Source: Acidovorax sp. 106
Lineage (GTDB): Bacteria > Pseudomonadota > Gammaproteobacteria > Burkholderiales > Burkholderiaceae_C
Length of the DNA: 64,000 nt
Reading direction: 5' to 3'
Assembly: GCF_003663825.1 (NCBI RefSeq)
Contig: NZ_RCCC01000001.1
Location: 4,162,501 to 4,226,500 of the forward strand
Shown here in pieces: positions 27,859-36,097 of this stretch (its first letter is position 1; each line of letters begins with the position of its first letter). The notes under the pieces are model-generated. The model worked only from the letters and a program-made list of their open reading frames with translations. It searched no databases and had not been told where the DNA came from. A program made the position numbers and the translations under genes.

Positions 27859-28398
27859 ATGCAAACCACCGAGATCAACCAACCCACCGTCCAGACCATG
27901 TCTATGACCTCCAAGGCAACCCGTGTTGCGTCAATGTTGGCCGTCAGCGCGCTGGCTTTGGGCCTGATGGCCTGCAGCAAGACCGAGGAGCCCACCGCGG
28001 GCCAACGCCTGGATTCAGCGGTAGAAAAGACGGAGCAAGCCGCTGCCGAGGCCCGAGCCAAAACCGAAGCCGCCGTGCAAAAGGCTGAAGTGCAAATGGA
28101 AAAGGGCGCTGAACGGGCCGAAGTGGCTGCGAAGGACCTGGGTGATTCGACCAAGCAAGCCGCCAATACCGCGATGGAGAAAATGGACGATGCTTCCATC
28201 ACGGCCCAGGTGTCTGCGGGGCTGGCCAAAGACCCTGATCTGAGCGCCATTAAGATCAATGTGGACACCCTGGGGGGCGCTGTCACACTGAACGGCCCCG
28301 CCCCCAGCCTGGCCGCCAAGGACCGCGCCCAAACCATTGCCAAGAGCGTCAAGGGCGTGACTTCGGTGACCAACCTCCTGGTGGTTTCGGCGGGCTGA
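27859..28398 (+). CDS. BON-domain lipoprotein
   Basis: 179 residues. A signal peptide ends in the lipobox LGLMAC, so the protein should be lipid-anchored. The middle is a charged Ala/Glu/Lys helix-forming region (AEKAEVQMEKG type), followed by one BON domain of about 65 residues (DASITAQVSAGLAKDPDLSA then VTSVTNLLVV). BON proteins bind membranes or envelope components and are often osmotic- or envelope-stress-induced, as OsmY is. Start ATG at 27859, preceded by AAGGAG. Confidence 0.88.
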   Translation: MQTTEINQPTVQTMSMTSKATRVASMLAVSALALGLMACSKTEEPTAGQRLDSAVEKTEQAAAEARAKTEAAVQKAEVQMEKGAERAEVAAKDLGDSTKQAANTAMEKMDDASITAQVSAGLAKDPDLSAIKINVDTLGGAVTLNGPAPSLAAKDRAQTIAKSVKGVTSVTNLLVVSAG

Positions 28399-28464
28399 CG
28401 CTTACATAACCGATGCCCAGAGCCTCCGTTGACGAGGCGCTGGGCAAGGGGCTGAAGCGCTACC

Positions 28465-29718
28465 ATGCGCGGCATGAAGCAAGAAGACCGCGCCCCTGAT
28501 ATTTCCACCCAGATCGTTCACCACCGCTACCAGCCGCCCGCAGATTTTGCGGCCCCCCAGCCAGGAGTGTTCAAAGCCTCCACCGTGATTTTTCCCAACG
28601 TGGCTGCCATGCGCAACCGTGAGTGGAAGGACAAGACGGGCTACACCTACGGCCTGCACGGCACCCCCACCACCTTTATTCTGGAAGAGCGCTTGTGCAC
28701 CCTGGAGGGTGGGCACGAATGCGTGCTGGTGCCCAGCGGGCTGGCTGCCATTGCTTCGGTGAATCTGGCATTGCTCAAAACGGGCGATGAGGTGCTGATC
28801 CCGGATAACGCTTACGGGCCAGGCAAGGATTTCGCAGCTGTGGAGCTGGCACGCTACGGTATCTCGCATGCGTTTTACGACCCACTGGACCCTGAGGACC
28901 TGGCCCGGCGTATCTCTGCTTCGGCACGCTTGGTGTGGCTGGAAGCCCCAGGGTCTGTGACCATGGAATTCCCGGACCTGTGCGAACAGGTGCGTATTTG
29001 CCGCGCTCGGGGCGTGATCACTGCGCTCGACAACACTTGGGGCGCGGGGCTGGCTTTTGCGCCGTTTGATTTGCTGGGGGATGGCAGCCTGGGGGTTGAT
29101 ATCTCTGCGCATGCCCTGACCAAGTACCCCAGTGGTGGGGGCGATGTGTTGATGGGCAGCGTCATGACCCGCTCGGCGGCTTTGCACATGAAGATCAAGC
29201 TCACCCACATGCGCCTGGGGCTGGGGGTGGGGCTGAACGATGTGGAGGCTGTGTTGCGCTCTTTGCCCAGCGTGGCATTGCGCTATGCCGCCCACGACCG
29301 CACGGCGCGTGAACTGGCCACCTGGCTCCAGTCGCAACCGGCCATTGCGCAAGTGCTGCACCCGGCGCTGCCTGGCTCGCCCGGCCATGCCCACTGGCAG
29401 GCCTTGTGTGGCGGAGCACAGGCGGGGCAGGGCGCTGCGGCGGGCTTATTCAGCGTGATGGTGGACGCCCGCTACAGCCAGACCCAGGTGGATGCTTTCT
29501 GCGATGCCTTGCAGCTGTTCAAGCTGGGCTACAGCTGGGGCGGCCCCATGAGCTTGGTGGTGCCTTACCACCTGCGCAGCATGCGTGAGGGGGCCACGCC
29601 CCATCTGCAACCCGGCACGCTGGTGCGGTTTGCGATTGGGTTGGAGGCTGCCGAAGATTTGCGCCAGGACCTGCTTCAAGCCCTGGCGGTGATGGAGCGC
29701 ACTGCACACGCAGGTTGA
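28465..29718 (+). CDS. metC: Cystathionine beta-lyase
   Basis: 417 residues, PLP-dependent Cys/Met metabolism family. It cleaves cystathionine to homocysteine, ammonia and pyruvate in methionine synthesis. The phosphate-binding and PLP-lysine regions are YTYGLHGTPTTFILEERL and SAHALTKYPSGGGDVLMGS. LGYSWGGPMSL and RFAIGLE near the C-terminus are typical of MetC rather than MetB. The first ATG at 28465 is used; one at 28474 is also possible. The stop overlaps by a few bases an open reading region leading to the membrane gene, which starts 152 bp later. Confidence 0.88.
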   Translation: MRGMKQEDRAPDISTQIVHHRYQPPADFAAPQPGVFKASTVIFPNVAAMRNREWKDKTGYTYGLHGTPTTFILEERLCTLEGGHECVLVPSGLAAIASVNLALLKTGDEVLIPDNAYGPGKDFAAVELARYGISHAFYDPLDPEDLARRISASARLVWLEAPGSVTMEFPDLCEQVRICRARGVITALDNTWGAGLAFAPFDLLGDGSLGVDISAHALTKYPSGGGDVLMGSVMTRSAALHMKIKLTHMRLGLGVGLNDVEAVLRSLPSVALRYAAHDRTARELATWLQSQPAIAQVLHPALPGSPGHAHWQALCGGAQAGQGAAAGLFSVMVDARYSQTQVDAFCDALQLFKLGYSWGGPMSLVVPYHLRSMREGATPHLQPGTLVRFAIGLEAAEDLRQDLLQALAVMERTAHAG

Positions 29719-29870
29719 GCAGGCTGCGCTGGCCGCATCGAAAACTCGCAGGGCGGGGTGGTAGTTTCCTCAGTGGCGCGCGCGGGTGGGCTGGATTACG
29801 GTGTGGTGGCGTCTGTTTCGCTCCCCGCCTCGTTCGGGGTAGTTCTTTCCTCCACTTCGCTGCGCCCCTC

Positions 29871-30689
29871 ATGCCCGACACACCCGTTACTGAGGTTTCT
29901 CCCGCCCGCGACACGGCGCCCATCACCTTGCAGCCGCTGACGCTGCTGGATCCCTTTCGCTGGCTTGCACGTGGCGCACACGATTTGAAGGCCGCGCCCG
30001 GCATCGCAGTGTTTTACGGCCTGTGTTTTTGGTTCATGGCCTTGGTGCTGGGGTGGGTGTTTCGCACCAAACCGGAGTACACCATGTCAATTGCCAGCGG
30101 CTGCTTGCTGCTGGGCCCCTTTTTGGCGATGGGCCTGTACGACACCAGCCGCAGGCGTGAAGCCGGGCTGGCGCCGCAGTTAAGCGAATCCCTGACCTGC
30201 TGGGACAGCCACATGGGCAGCATGGGCATGCTGGTGCTTGTGCTGGTGGTGCTGGAGCTGCTCTGGGGGCGAGCATCGCTGGTGGTGTTTGCGGTGTTCT
30301 TCAACACAGGTATGCCTTCGACCACCGGGGTTTTGCAAGCGGTGTTCAACCCCGAAAACTGGAGTTTTGTAGCGGTGTATGCCGTGGTGGGCGGGGTGTT
30401 TGCTGCCCTGGTGTTTTCTACCTCGGTGGTGTCTATTCCGATGATTCTGGACCGCGACACCGACGCACTGACCGCAGGCATCACCAGCATGCGCGTGGTG
30501 CTGGAGAACCCCTTGGCCATGGTGCTGTGGGGCGCCTTGATCACTGTTTTGGTGGCGGCATCGCTGTGGGCGGGCAGCGTGGCCTTGGTGCTGATTGGGC
30601 CCTTGCTGGGGCATGCCAGCTGGCACGCTTACCGGGCGGCGGTGCAACGCTTGCCAGCCGATGCGAACGCGGCGCAAGAGCCGGTTTGA
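29871..30689 (+). CDS. DUF2189 integral membrane protein
   Basis: 272 residues with about six hydrophobic segments. LLGPFLAMGLYDTSRRREAG and PMILDRDTDALTAGITSM match the DUF2189 family, bacterial inner-membrane proteins of unknown function often near respiratory genes. The ATG at 29871 opens the conserved part; a frame from 29715 overlaps the metC stop and carries no family sequence. No operon partner is obvious. A long palindromic element follows the stop. Confidence 0.82.
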   Translation: MPDTPVTEVSPARDTAPITLQPLTLLDPFRWLARGAHDLKAAPGIAVFYGLCFWFMALVLGWVFRTKPEYTMSIASGCLLLGPFLAMGLYDTSRRREAGLAPQLSESLTCWDSHMGSMGMLVLVLVVLELLWGRASLVVFAVFFNTGMPSTTGVLQAVFNPENWSFVAVYAVVGGVFAALVFSTSVVSIPMILDRDTDALTAGITSMRVVLENPLAMVLWGALITVLVAASLWAGSVALVLIGPLLGHASWHAYRAAVQRLPADANAAQEPV

Positions 30690-30705
30690 GGCTCAGCGCG
30701 CGGGG

Positions 30706-30876
30706 CTAGGCATGTCCTGCACAACTCCCTGCGGTCTGAGATAGCGCGGCGTCGGACGGTTCGCTGCGTTGCTTTTCTCGTCAATAGCCCGGCTATTGGC
30801 TGCCAAAAGACGCCTTGCGCCCCATCTCGATCCGCACTACCACCGCCTCGCGAGGGTTATGCAGAACATCCCTAGC
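30706..30876. repeat. Family B long palindromic element, copy 1
   Basis: About 170 bp. Left end CTAGGCATGTCCTGCACAAC and right end GTTATGCAGAACATCCCTAG are near-perfect inverted repeats. The centre is AATAGCCCGGCTATT, with CTGCGTTGC on its left and GCCTTGCGC on its right. The whole element is an imperfect palindrome centred near 30790. It lies just after the DUF2189 gene. Confidence 0.7.
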
Positions 30877-30912
30877 TGTTACAGTGCCCCTCTACTTCAG
30901 AAAGCAAACACC

Positions 30913-31092
30913 TTGGCAACACCTAACTACGGATACGAAAAACGCCAGCGCGAACTCGCTAAGAAACAAAAGAAAGAAGAGAAGCTGAGAGCCAAAACAC
31001 AGCGCCGGCCTGACGATCCGCACGCTGGGCCAGATGCTGGTGACCAGGCCGCTCAAGCGCCTTCTGCACCCGCGGACCCTGCGTCCAGTTAA
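30913..31092 (+). CDS. Small basic hypothetical protein
   Basis: 59 residues starting at a TTG (ATPNYGYEKRQRELAKKQKK), with a highly charged Lys/Arg/Glu first half and an Ala/Pro/Asp-rich tail. Short proteins with a YEKRQxELAKK pattern occur in many betaproteobacteria; their function is unknown. The GAAAG sequence just upstream could serve as a ribosome site. The start is uncertain. It is followed by a strong bidirectional terminator. Confidence 0.55.
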   Translation: MATPNYGYEKRQRELAKKQKKEEKLRAKTQRRPDDPHAGPDAGDQAAQAPSAPADPASS

Positions 31093-31156
31093 TGGCGGGC
31101 ATTCATGGCTTGGCTGATGTCTCACTCAGAAGCCTCGCAATGGAATGACCCACTCA

Positions 31157-31212
31157 AGAGCCCGTGCGCTGCCTTTTTCAAAAAAAGGCAGCGCACGGGC
31201 TCTTTGTTTTTG
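31157..31212. terminator. Strong intrinsic terminator (bidirectional)
   Basis: A 22 bp stem (AGAGCCCGTGCGCTGCC with its complement GGCAGCGCACGGGCTCT, flanked by T and A runs) ends in CTTTGTTTTTG. It separates the small gene from the convergent esterase gene. Confidence 0.9.
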
Positions 31213-31236
31213 CTTGTCAGTGCCTGCCCGTGGCTC

Positions 31237-31911
31237 TCAGCGCAGCAGCTTTTTTAGCTCTGGCCACACATTGGCCAGCATCTGCGGGTGGGCCTCGGCC
31301 TTGGGGTGGATGCGGTCGGCCTGAAACAAGCGCGTAGGGTCTGCGCCATCGGCCACCCCTTTGAGAAAGAACGGCACCACCGCCGCCTTGTTCGCCTTGG
31401 CCACCCCTTCAAACACCGCTGCAAAGCGGTTGGCATAGTCGGTGCCGTAGTTGGGCGGCACCTGCATGCCAATCAGCAGCACCTTGGCCCCGGCTTTTTG
31501 GGCTGACTGGGCCATGAAGCCCAGGTTGTCTTTCGTGTTTTGCAGCGGCAGGCCACGCAGCGCGTCGTTGCCGCCCAGCTCAATCACCACTTGGCTGGGC
31601 TGGTGCTGTTGCAGCAGCGCGGTAATGCGCGAGCGGCCGCCCGAGGTGGTCTCACCGCTCACACTGGCATTGATGACCCTGGCGTTGATCTTCTCTTGCG
31701 CCAATTGCTTTTCCAGCAGGGCAACCCACCCGGTGCCGCGTGCCAGGCCGTATTCCGCACTCAATGAGTCTCCCACCACCAAAATCACGGCGGGCTTGCC
31801 TGCAGCCGCCTGGGCGGTGCCTTGGGCAAACCCCCCCGGGCTGGAAATCCCCATGGCAAGGGCGGAGGCTGTGGTCAGGATAAAGTGACGCCGATGCAGA
31901 TTGCGAATCAA
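31237..31911 (-). CDS. SGNH-family arylesterase/lysophospholipase (TesA-like)
   Basis: 224 residues. GDSL block I (VVGDSLSAEYGLARGTGW), block III (GGNDALRG) and the catalytic DRIHP block V are all present, giving a TesA/arylesterase-type periplasmic hydrolase. The N-terminus HRRHFILTTASALA looks like a twin-arginine or Sec signal. The start is a TTG at 31911, with AAAGG upstream; it is divergent from the ybbA gene with only 15 bp between start codons. The E. coli tesA gene also neighbours ybbA, so the arrangement is conserved. Confidence 0.9.
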   Translation of the reverse strand: MIRNLHRRHFILTTASALAMGISSPGGFAQGTAQAAAGKPAVILVVGDSLSAEYGLARGTGWVALLEKQLAQEKINARVINASVSGETTSGGRSRITALLQQHQPSQVVIELGGNDALRGLPLQNTKDNLGFMAQSAQKAGAKVLLIGMQVPPNYGTDYANRFAAVFEGVAKANKAAVVPFFLKGVADGADPTRLFQADRIHPKAEAHPQMLANVWPELKKLLR

Positions 31912-31926
31912 AGTAAAGAGCCTTTC

Positions 31927-32622
31927 ATGTCCGAATCCCCCTCATCGCCCGTGACACCCATTATTGCGGTGGAGCATGTGTTCAAGTCGGTGACGGATTC
32001 CACCGGCACGCTCGACATTTTGCGGGATATTGATTTCCGCCTGGCGCCCAGGGAAACCGCCGCCATCGTGGGCGCTTCGGGTTCGGGCAAGAGCACCTTG
32101 CTGTCCATCATTGCCGGGCTAGACACCCCCACGCGGGGCACCGTGCGGCTGGATGGCCATGACCTGTTCGCGCTGAACGAGGACGACCGTGCCGCGCTGC
32201 GGGCGCAAAAGGTGGGGTTCGTCTTCCAGAGCTTTCAACTCATGGGCAACCTCACGGCGCTGGAGAACGTGATGCTGCCGCTGGAGCTGGCCGAGCGCCG
32301 CGATGCCCGCAAGGCCGCCACCGAGATGCTTCAGCGCGTGGGCCTGGGGCAACGGCTGGGGCACTACCCCAAGGTGCTCTCGGGCGGTGAGCAGCAGCGC
32401 GTGGCCTTGGCCCGTGCGTTTGTCGTGCAACCGGCCTTGCTGCTGGCCGACGAACCCACGGGCAGCCTGGACTTCGCCACGGGCGAATCCATCATGCAGC
32501 TGATGTTTGAGCTCAACCGCGAGCAGGGCACGACACTGGTGTTGGTGACCCACGACCGGGGGATTGCCGCGCAGTGCGAGCGGCGGATCACCATCGACGC
32601 TGGGCGGGTGGTTGAGGATTAA
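31927..32622 (+). CDS. ybbA: ABC transporter ATP-binding protein (YbbA type)
   Basis: 231 residues. Walker A GASGSGKST, signature LSGGEQQRVALARA and Walker B LLLADEPTGSLD are intact, in the LolD/MacB-type subfamily that partners with FtsX-like permeases. The ATG at 31927 is 15 bp from the divergent esterase start. The partner permease YbbP, which normally follows, is absent: the next 300 bp hold two repeats and then rlmB. It may use a permease encoded elsewhere. An AAAGAG sequence precedes the start. Confidence 0.87.
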   Translation: MSESPSSPVTPIIAVEHVFKSVTDSTGTLDILRDIDFRLAPRETAAIVGASGSGKSTLLSIIAGLDTPTRGTVRLDGHDLFALNEDDRAALRAQKVGFVFQSFQLMGNLTALENVMLPLELAERRDARKAATEMLQRVGLGQRLGHYPKVLSGGEQQRVALARAFVVQPALLLADEPTGSLDFATGESIMQLMFELNREQGTTLVLVTHDRGIAAQCERRITIDAGRVVED

Positions 32623-32630
32623 GTTCAAGG

Positions 32631-32690
32631 AAAAATAGCTGCTCGCGCTTATTGAATAAGCGCGAGCAGCTATTTAATTGATAGCAATCA
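32631..32690. repeat. Family A palindromic repeat, copy 6
   Basis: AAATAGCTGCTCGCGCTTAT and ATAAGCGCGAGCAGCTATTT are exact 20 bp inverted repeats around a short loop, followed by TTAATTGATAGCAATC. It lies 10 bp after the ybbA stop, so it probably terminates that transcript. Confidence 0.85.
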
Positions 32691-32752
32691 TAGGCCTCTG
32701 AGCACGGCCCTTGGCAGTTTCTCTGCCTGCGCCTTGGGGGCCAAGCGTCTCA

Positions 32753-32896
32753 AGTTGGAGATTCGTTTCATAAAGATGCCAAGCATCGCCGCCATGCTGC
32801 GTTGCGCATCCTCGCGATAGCGACGGCTATCGCTGTGGTTTGCGCCTTGCCTGATGACGATTTCGACCTCTTTATTTCATTAACGAACTTCCAACT
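32753..32896. repeat. Family B long palindromic element, copy 2
   Basis: About 144 bp. Left end AGTTGGAGATTCGTT and right end AACGAACTTCCAACT are inverted repeats. The centre GCGATAGC-GAC-GGCTATCGC has CTGCGTTGC to its left and GCGCCTTGCC to its right, the core shared with copy 1. It sits between ybbA and rlmB. The core of the sequence between 32623 and 32931 is explained by this element and copy 6 of family A, and I see no gene there. Confidence 0.7.
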
Positions 32897-32931
32897 CGGG
32901 ACACTGGCGGCCGCGCAACGATAATCCCTGC

Positions 32932-33681
32932 ATGTCCTCCCCCAAAGTTCTTTTCGGCTTTCACGCCGTGGGTGTGCGCCTGAAGACGGCGCCCCAATCC
33001 ATCATCGAGATTTATTACGAGTCCACCCGCCGCGACGCACGCATGCGGCAGTTTCTGGACCGTGCCAAGGAAGCCGGTGCCCGCCTGATCGAAGCCGACA
33101 GCGTGCGCATCGCCAAGCTCGCGGGCAGCCACGGCCACCAGGGCGTGGCTGCACGGGTGGAACCCGTGGCGCAGGTCACCTCGCTGGACGAGCTGCTGGA
33201 GAACCTGGAAGCCGCAGGCATAGAGCAGCCCCTGCTGCTGGTGCTGGACGGCGTGACCGACCCGCACAACCTGGGTGCCTGTCTGCGCGTGGCCGATGGC
33301 GCGGGCGCCCATGCCGTCATCGCCCCCAAGGACCATGCCGTGGGCATCAATGCCACGGTGGCCAAGGTGGCCAGCGGGGCTGCAGAGACCATGCCTTACT
33401 TCATGGTCACCAACCTGGCGCGCACGCTGGGTGAACTCAAGGAGCGCAACATCTGGTGCATTGGCACCAGTGACGATGCGCCCAAGACCGTGTACCAGGT
33501 CGACCTCAAGGGCCCTGTGGCCCTGGTGCTGGGGGCCGAGGGCGACGGCATGCGCCAGCTCACCCGCAAGACCTGCGATGAACTGGTCAGCATCCCCATG
33601 AAGGGGGCGGTGGAGAGCCTGAACGTGTCCGTGGCCAGCGGGGTGTGCCTGTACGAAGCGCTGCGCCAGCGATCACTTTGA
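32932..33681 (+). CDS. rlmB: 23S rRNA (guanosine(2251)-2'-O)-methyltransferase
   Basis: 249 residues. SPOUT-fold methylase: motif 1 [20 protein letters not shown], motif 2 [18 protein letters not shown] and motif 3 [18 protein letters not shown] are all intact, with an N-terminal L7Ae-like substrate-binding domain. It methylates the ribose of G2251 in the 23S rRNA peptidyltransferase centre. It stands alone between the family B element and a 200 bp gap containing no visible gene. Confidence 0.93.
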   Translation: MSSPKVLFGFHAVGVRLKTAPQSIIEIYYESTRRDARMRQFLDRAKEAGARLIEADSVRIAKLAGSHGHQGVAARVEPVAQVTSLDELLENLEAAGIEQPLLLVLDGVTDPHNLGACLRVADGAGAHAVIAPKDHAVGINATVAKVASGAAETMPYFMVTNLARTLGELKERNIWCIGTSDDAPKTVYQVDLKGPVALVLGAEGDGMRQLTRKTCDELVSIPMKGAVESLNVSVASGVCLYEALRQRSL

Positions 33682-33883
33682 TGTGACGGTGGGGCAGGGC
33701 GACAAGGGCGACGCCACTGCAGGCCGCCAGCAGCGCGGGGCGTGCCTGCCCCCCTGTCCTGCAACCCCTGTTCACTATCTTTCACATTGTGTGGGTTGCG
33801 TAACGAATTGTCGCCTAGTCGACTCTCATTCGTTGATCTTCTGGTTAACCTGAGTGGTTTTGCACTATCCGGGCTAACTGCAT

Positions 33884-35050
33884 ATGAGTCGTCGTCACTT
33901 TCTTTTGCGAGCCACCCAAGCTGTGGCTGCCGCGGGTTTGCCCGCATGGTCCCACTCCGTTCTGGCGGCAGAAGAGGCCCTGTCTGCCAAGCATGTCACC
34001 CTGGGTTGCTCCATTGCCCTCACCGGCCCGTTGGGCATTGCGGGCTCTGAGCAAGTGGCAGGCATGAAAGCCGCCTTTGCCGAGGTGAACGCCGCAGGTG
34101 GCGTGCATGGCCGCGAAATTCGCCTGGATGTGAAGGACGACGCCTATGTGGCCAGCCGCACTGCGCAGAACGTGACGGGCATGCTGGAAGCACAGTCCAT
34201 CTTTGCCCTGATTTCGCCCCTGGGCACCGCCAACACGGCTGCCATTTTGCCCATGGTGGAAAGCAAGGGTATTCCCACCGTGGGGCCGGTGACGGGCGCT
34301 ACCTCGCTGCGCTCGGCTGACCAGCGCAACGTGTTTTTCCTGCGCCCAAGCTACCGCGAAGAATCCCTGCGCCTGGTCAAGCAGGTGGTGGAAATGGGCC
34401 TCAAGCGCATTGCCGTGGTGTATTTGGACAACCCCTTTGGCAAGGAAGTGCTCAAGGACATGTCCAAGGCGCTGGACGATGCCAAGGTGGAACGTTCGGG
34501 TGAATTTGCCCTGGCGGTCGATGGCAAAAATGCGGCCGAGCTGGCCGACAAAGTGGCTGCAGACCGCCCCGGCGCGGTGCTGCTGGCCACCACAGGCACC
34601 GCCAACACAGCCTTTGTGCTGGCGTTTCGATCCAAGGCCCAGGGCGTGCCATTGGCCGGGCTGTCCGTCGCTGTGGTGTCGTCTGAGCTGCCCAAGTTGG
34701 CTGCCGCCACCCGTGGGTTGGCGCTGGTGCAGGTGTTCCCAGACGCCAAATCGCAAAAATCGGTCGTAGTGCGCAAGTTCCAGTCCACGATGAAGGCCAC
34801 GGGAGCAAACCCTGATCACCTCAACAGCACCAGCAGCCTGGAAGGCTGGCTGAATGCGCAAGTGATGATCGAGGGCCTGAAGAACGCAGGCAAGGAACCC
34901 ACCCGAGATCGCCTGCGCAGCGGCCTGGCGAACATCCGTGCGCTGTCGTTTGGCGACTTCAGCGTGGGCTTTGGGGGCAAGGCGCCTTTTGTGGGCTCTG
35001 ACGCGCTGTACCTGGCCGTCTACGCAGAAAACGCCCGCCGCATCAGCTAA
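33884..35050 (+). CDS. Tat-exported periplasmic substrate-binding protein (branched-chain amino-acid type)
   Basis: 388 residues, Peripla_BP_6/LivJ family. The first residues MSRRHFLLRATQ are a textbook twin-arginine signal (SRRxFL), which is uncommon for this family. Ligand-binding features such as LTGPLGIAGSEQVAGMKAAF and VYLDNPFGKEVL are present. No LivHMGF permease or ATPase genes lie nearby, so its ligand and partners are unknown; it may sense rather than transport. The ATG at 33884 is chosen because it opens the signal sequence. The 200 bp gap upstream has no visible gene. Confidence 0.85.
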   Translation: MSRRHFLLRATQAVAAAGLPAWSHSVLAAEEALSAKHVTLGCSIALTGPLGIAGSEQVAGMKAAFAEVNAAGGVHGREIRLDVKDDAYVASRTAQNVTGMLEAQSIFALISPLGTANTAAILPMVESKGIPTVGPVTGATSLRSADQRNVFFLRPSYREESLRLVKQVVEMGLKRIAVVYLDNPFGKEVLKDMSKALDDAKVERSGEFALAVDGKNAAELADKVAADRPGAVLLATTGTANTAFVLAFRSKAQGVPLAGLSVAVVSSELPKLAAATRGLALVQVFPDAKSQKSVVVRKFQSTMKATGANPDHLNSTSSLEGWLNAQVMIEGLKNAGKEPTRDRLRSGLANIRALSFGDFSVGFGGKAPFVGSDALYLAVYAENARRIS

Positions 35051-35080
35051 GCCCGTTGCAGCCACTGGCCAATCTGGCCG

Positions 35081-36061
35081 TCAAGCCAGTGGCAGGTTTG
35101 GCTGCAGGGCTTGGCTTAGCTCGTCGTGCAGCGCCACCACGGCCTGCACCTCGGGGTGCACCGAGCCGCTGCCCACATCGCCCAGCCAGCGGCAAGCGGC
35201 GTATGCCTGGGCTTTTTGGTCGTATGCCTGCGTCCAGGCGGTGCGCTGGGGCATGGCTTCGGCCCGCACCGGCCACACGCCTGGGCGGGGACGCATGGGG
35301 CTGTCTATGCCCATGCGCCAAGGTTTGCCGCTCACACGGGCACGAAAGCAATGCTGGTTGTTGCACATGCGCACGTACATTGGGTCGGCCTGCACCTGGG
35401 CAAAAAAGGCCTGCACCAGGCCATCGGTAGGCTCAGCCAGGGTGTGTGTGACCAGCAAGCGCAGGCCAGCGGGTGTGCGGTAAAGCCGCAGGTTCCAATC
35501 TGGGTGCTCGGCCACAAAGGCTTGGAGCTTTTTGCGGGCCAAGGCCTCATGCCCACCTTGATAGCCAATCCACAACCGGTACAGTGCCTGGGCCGCAGTC
35601 GCCGACACAAGAGCGCCCAGCACCACGGCCATCAGCCAAACCCAGCCGCCCACGTAGGCTCGGGTGGTGGCTACGACGGCGAGCGTCAGCAGCGCAAACA
35701 TCACCCAGGCCAGTCGCGCAGGCACTTGGGTGGCAAAGTCCACATCGGCAAACACCACATCCGGCGTATTCAGGCAATGTGCGCCATAGGCATTGCGGGT
35801 GATGACGGTGCTGCCATGGCGCGCCAGCACTTCTTCGCGGATGGGCAGGCCCTGCGCGCCGTTGTAGGCCTGCTTGCGCTCGCGCCGCGCCACGGTGTGG
35901 CCCGCCCGCAAGTCCGCCATGGCCTGCGCGGCCCGTGCATCGGCCATCGCTTGCGCGTCGGCCTCGCTGGTGTCAGACCATCCCCAGCGGCGCACTGTGG
36001 CTTGGCGCTTGCCGTGGGGCTGTTGCAGGCGGGCTTCAGCCCAAAAATCAGGGACGATCAT
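35081..36061 (-). CDS. Uncharacterised two-TM membrane protein
   Basis: 326 residues. An N-terminal charged stretch (ADARAAQAMADLRAGHT) and a domain with YGAHCLNTP are followed by two membrane helices (about 112-160), then a C-terminal soluble domain. That domain has LRLYRTPAGLRLLVTHTL, then ADPMYVRMCNNQHCFRAR and SGKPWRMG. The Cys residues and the YRTPAGLRLL segment look like a conserved core, but I do not recognise the family. It converges with the substrate-binding-protein gene and is followed by a chromate transporter gene upstream in the same direction. Confidence 0.7.
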   Translation of the reverse strand: MIVPDFWAEARLQQPHGKRQATVRRWGWSDTSEADAQAMADARAAQAMADLRAGHTVARRERKQAYNGAQGLPIREEVLARHGSTVITRNAYGAHCLNTPDVVFADVDFATQVPARLAWVMFALLTLAVVATTRAYVGGWVWLMAVVLGALVSATAAQALYRLWIGYQGGHEALARKKLQAFVAEHPDWNLRLYRTPAGLRLLVTHTLAEPTDGLVQAFFAQVQADPMYVRMCNNQHCFRARVSGKPWRMGIDSPMRPRPGVWPVRAEAMPQRTAWTQAYDQKAQAYAACRWLGDVGSGSVHPEVQAVVALHDELSQALQPNLPLA

Positions 36062-36097
36062 GGAGTGCGGCGCCAGAGTATGAGAGGACGCTGGTTG

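Noticed and set aside
33682..33883. Possible regulatory RNA or promoter before the Tat binding-protein gene
   Set aside because: I see no riboswitch-like fold or good promoter motif, only 200 bp of unstructured sequence.
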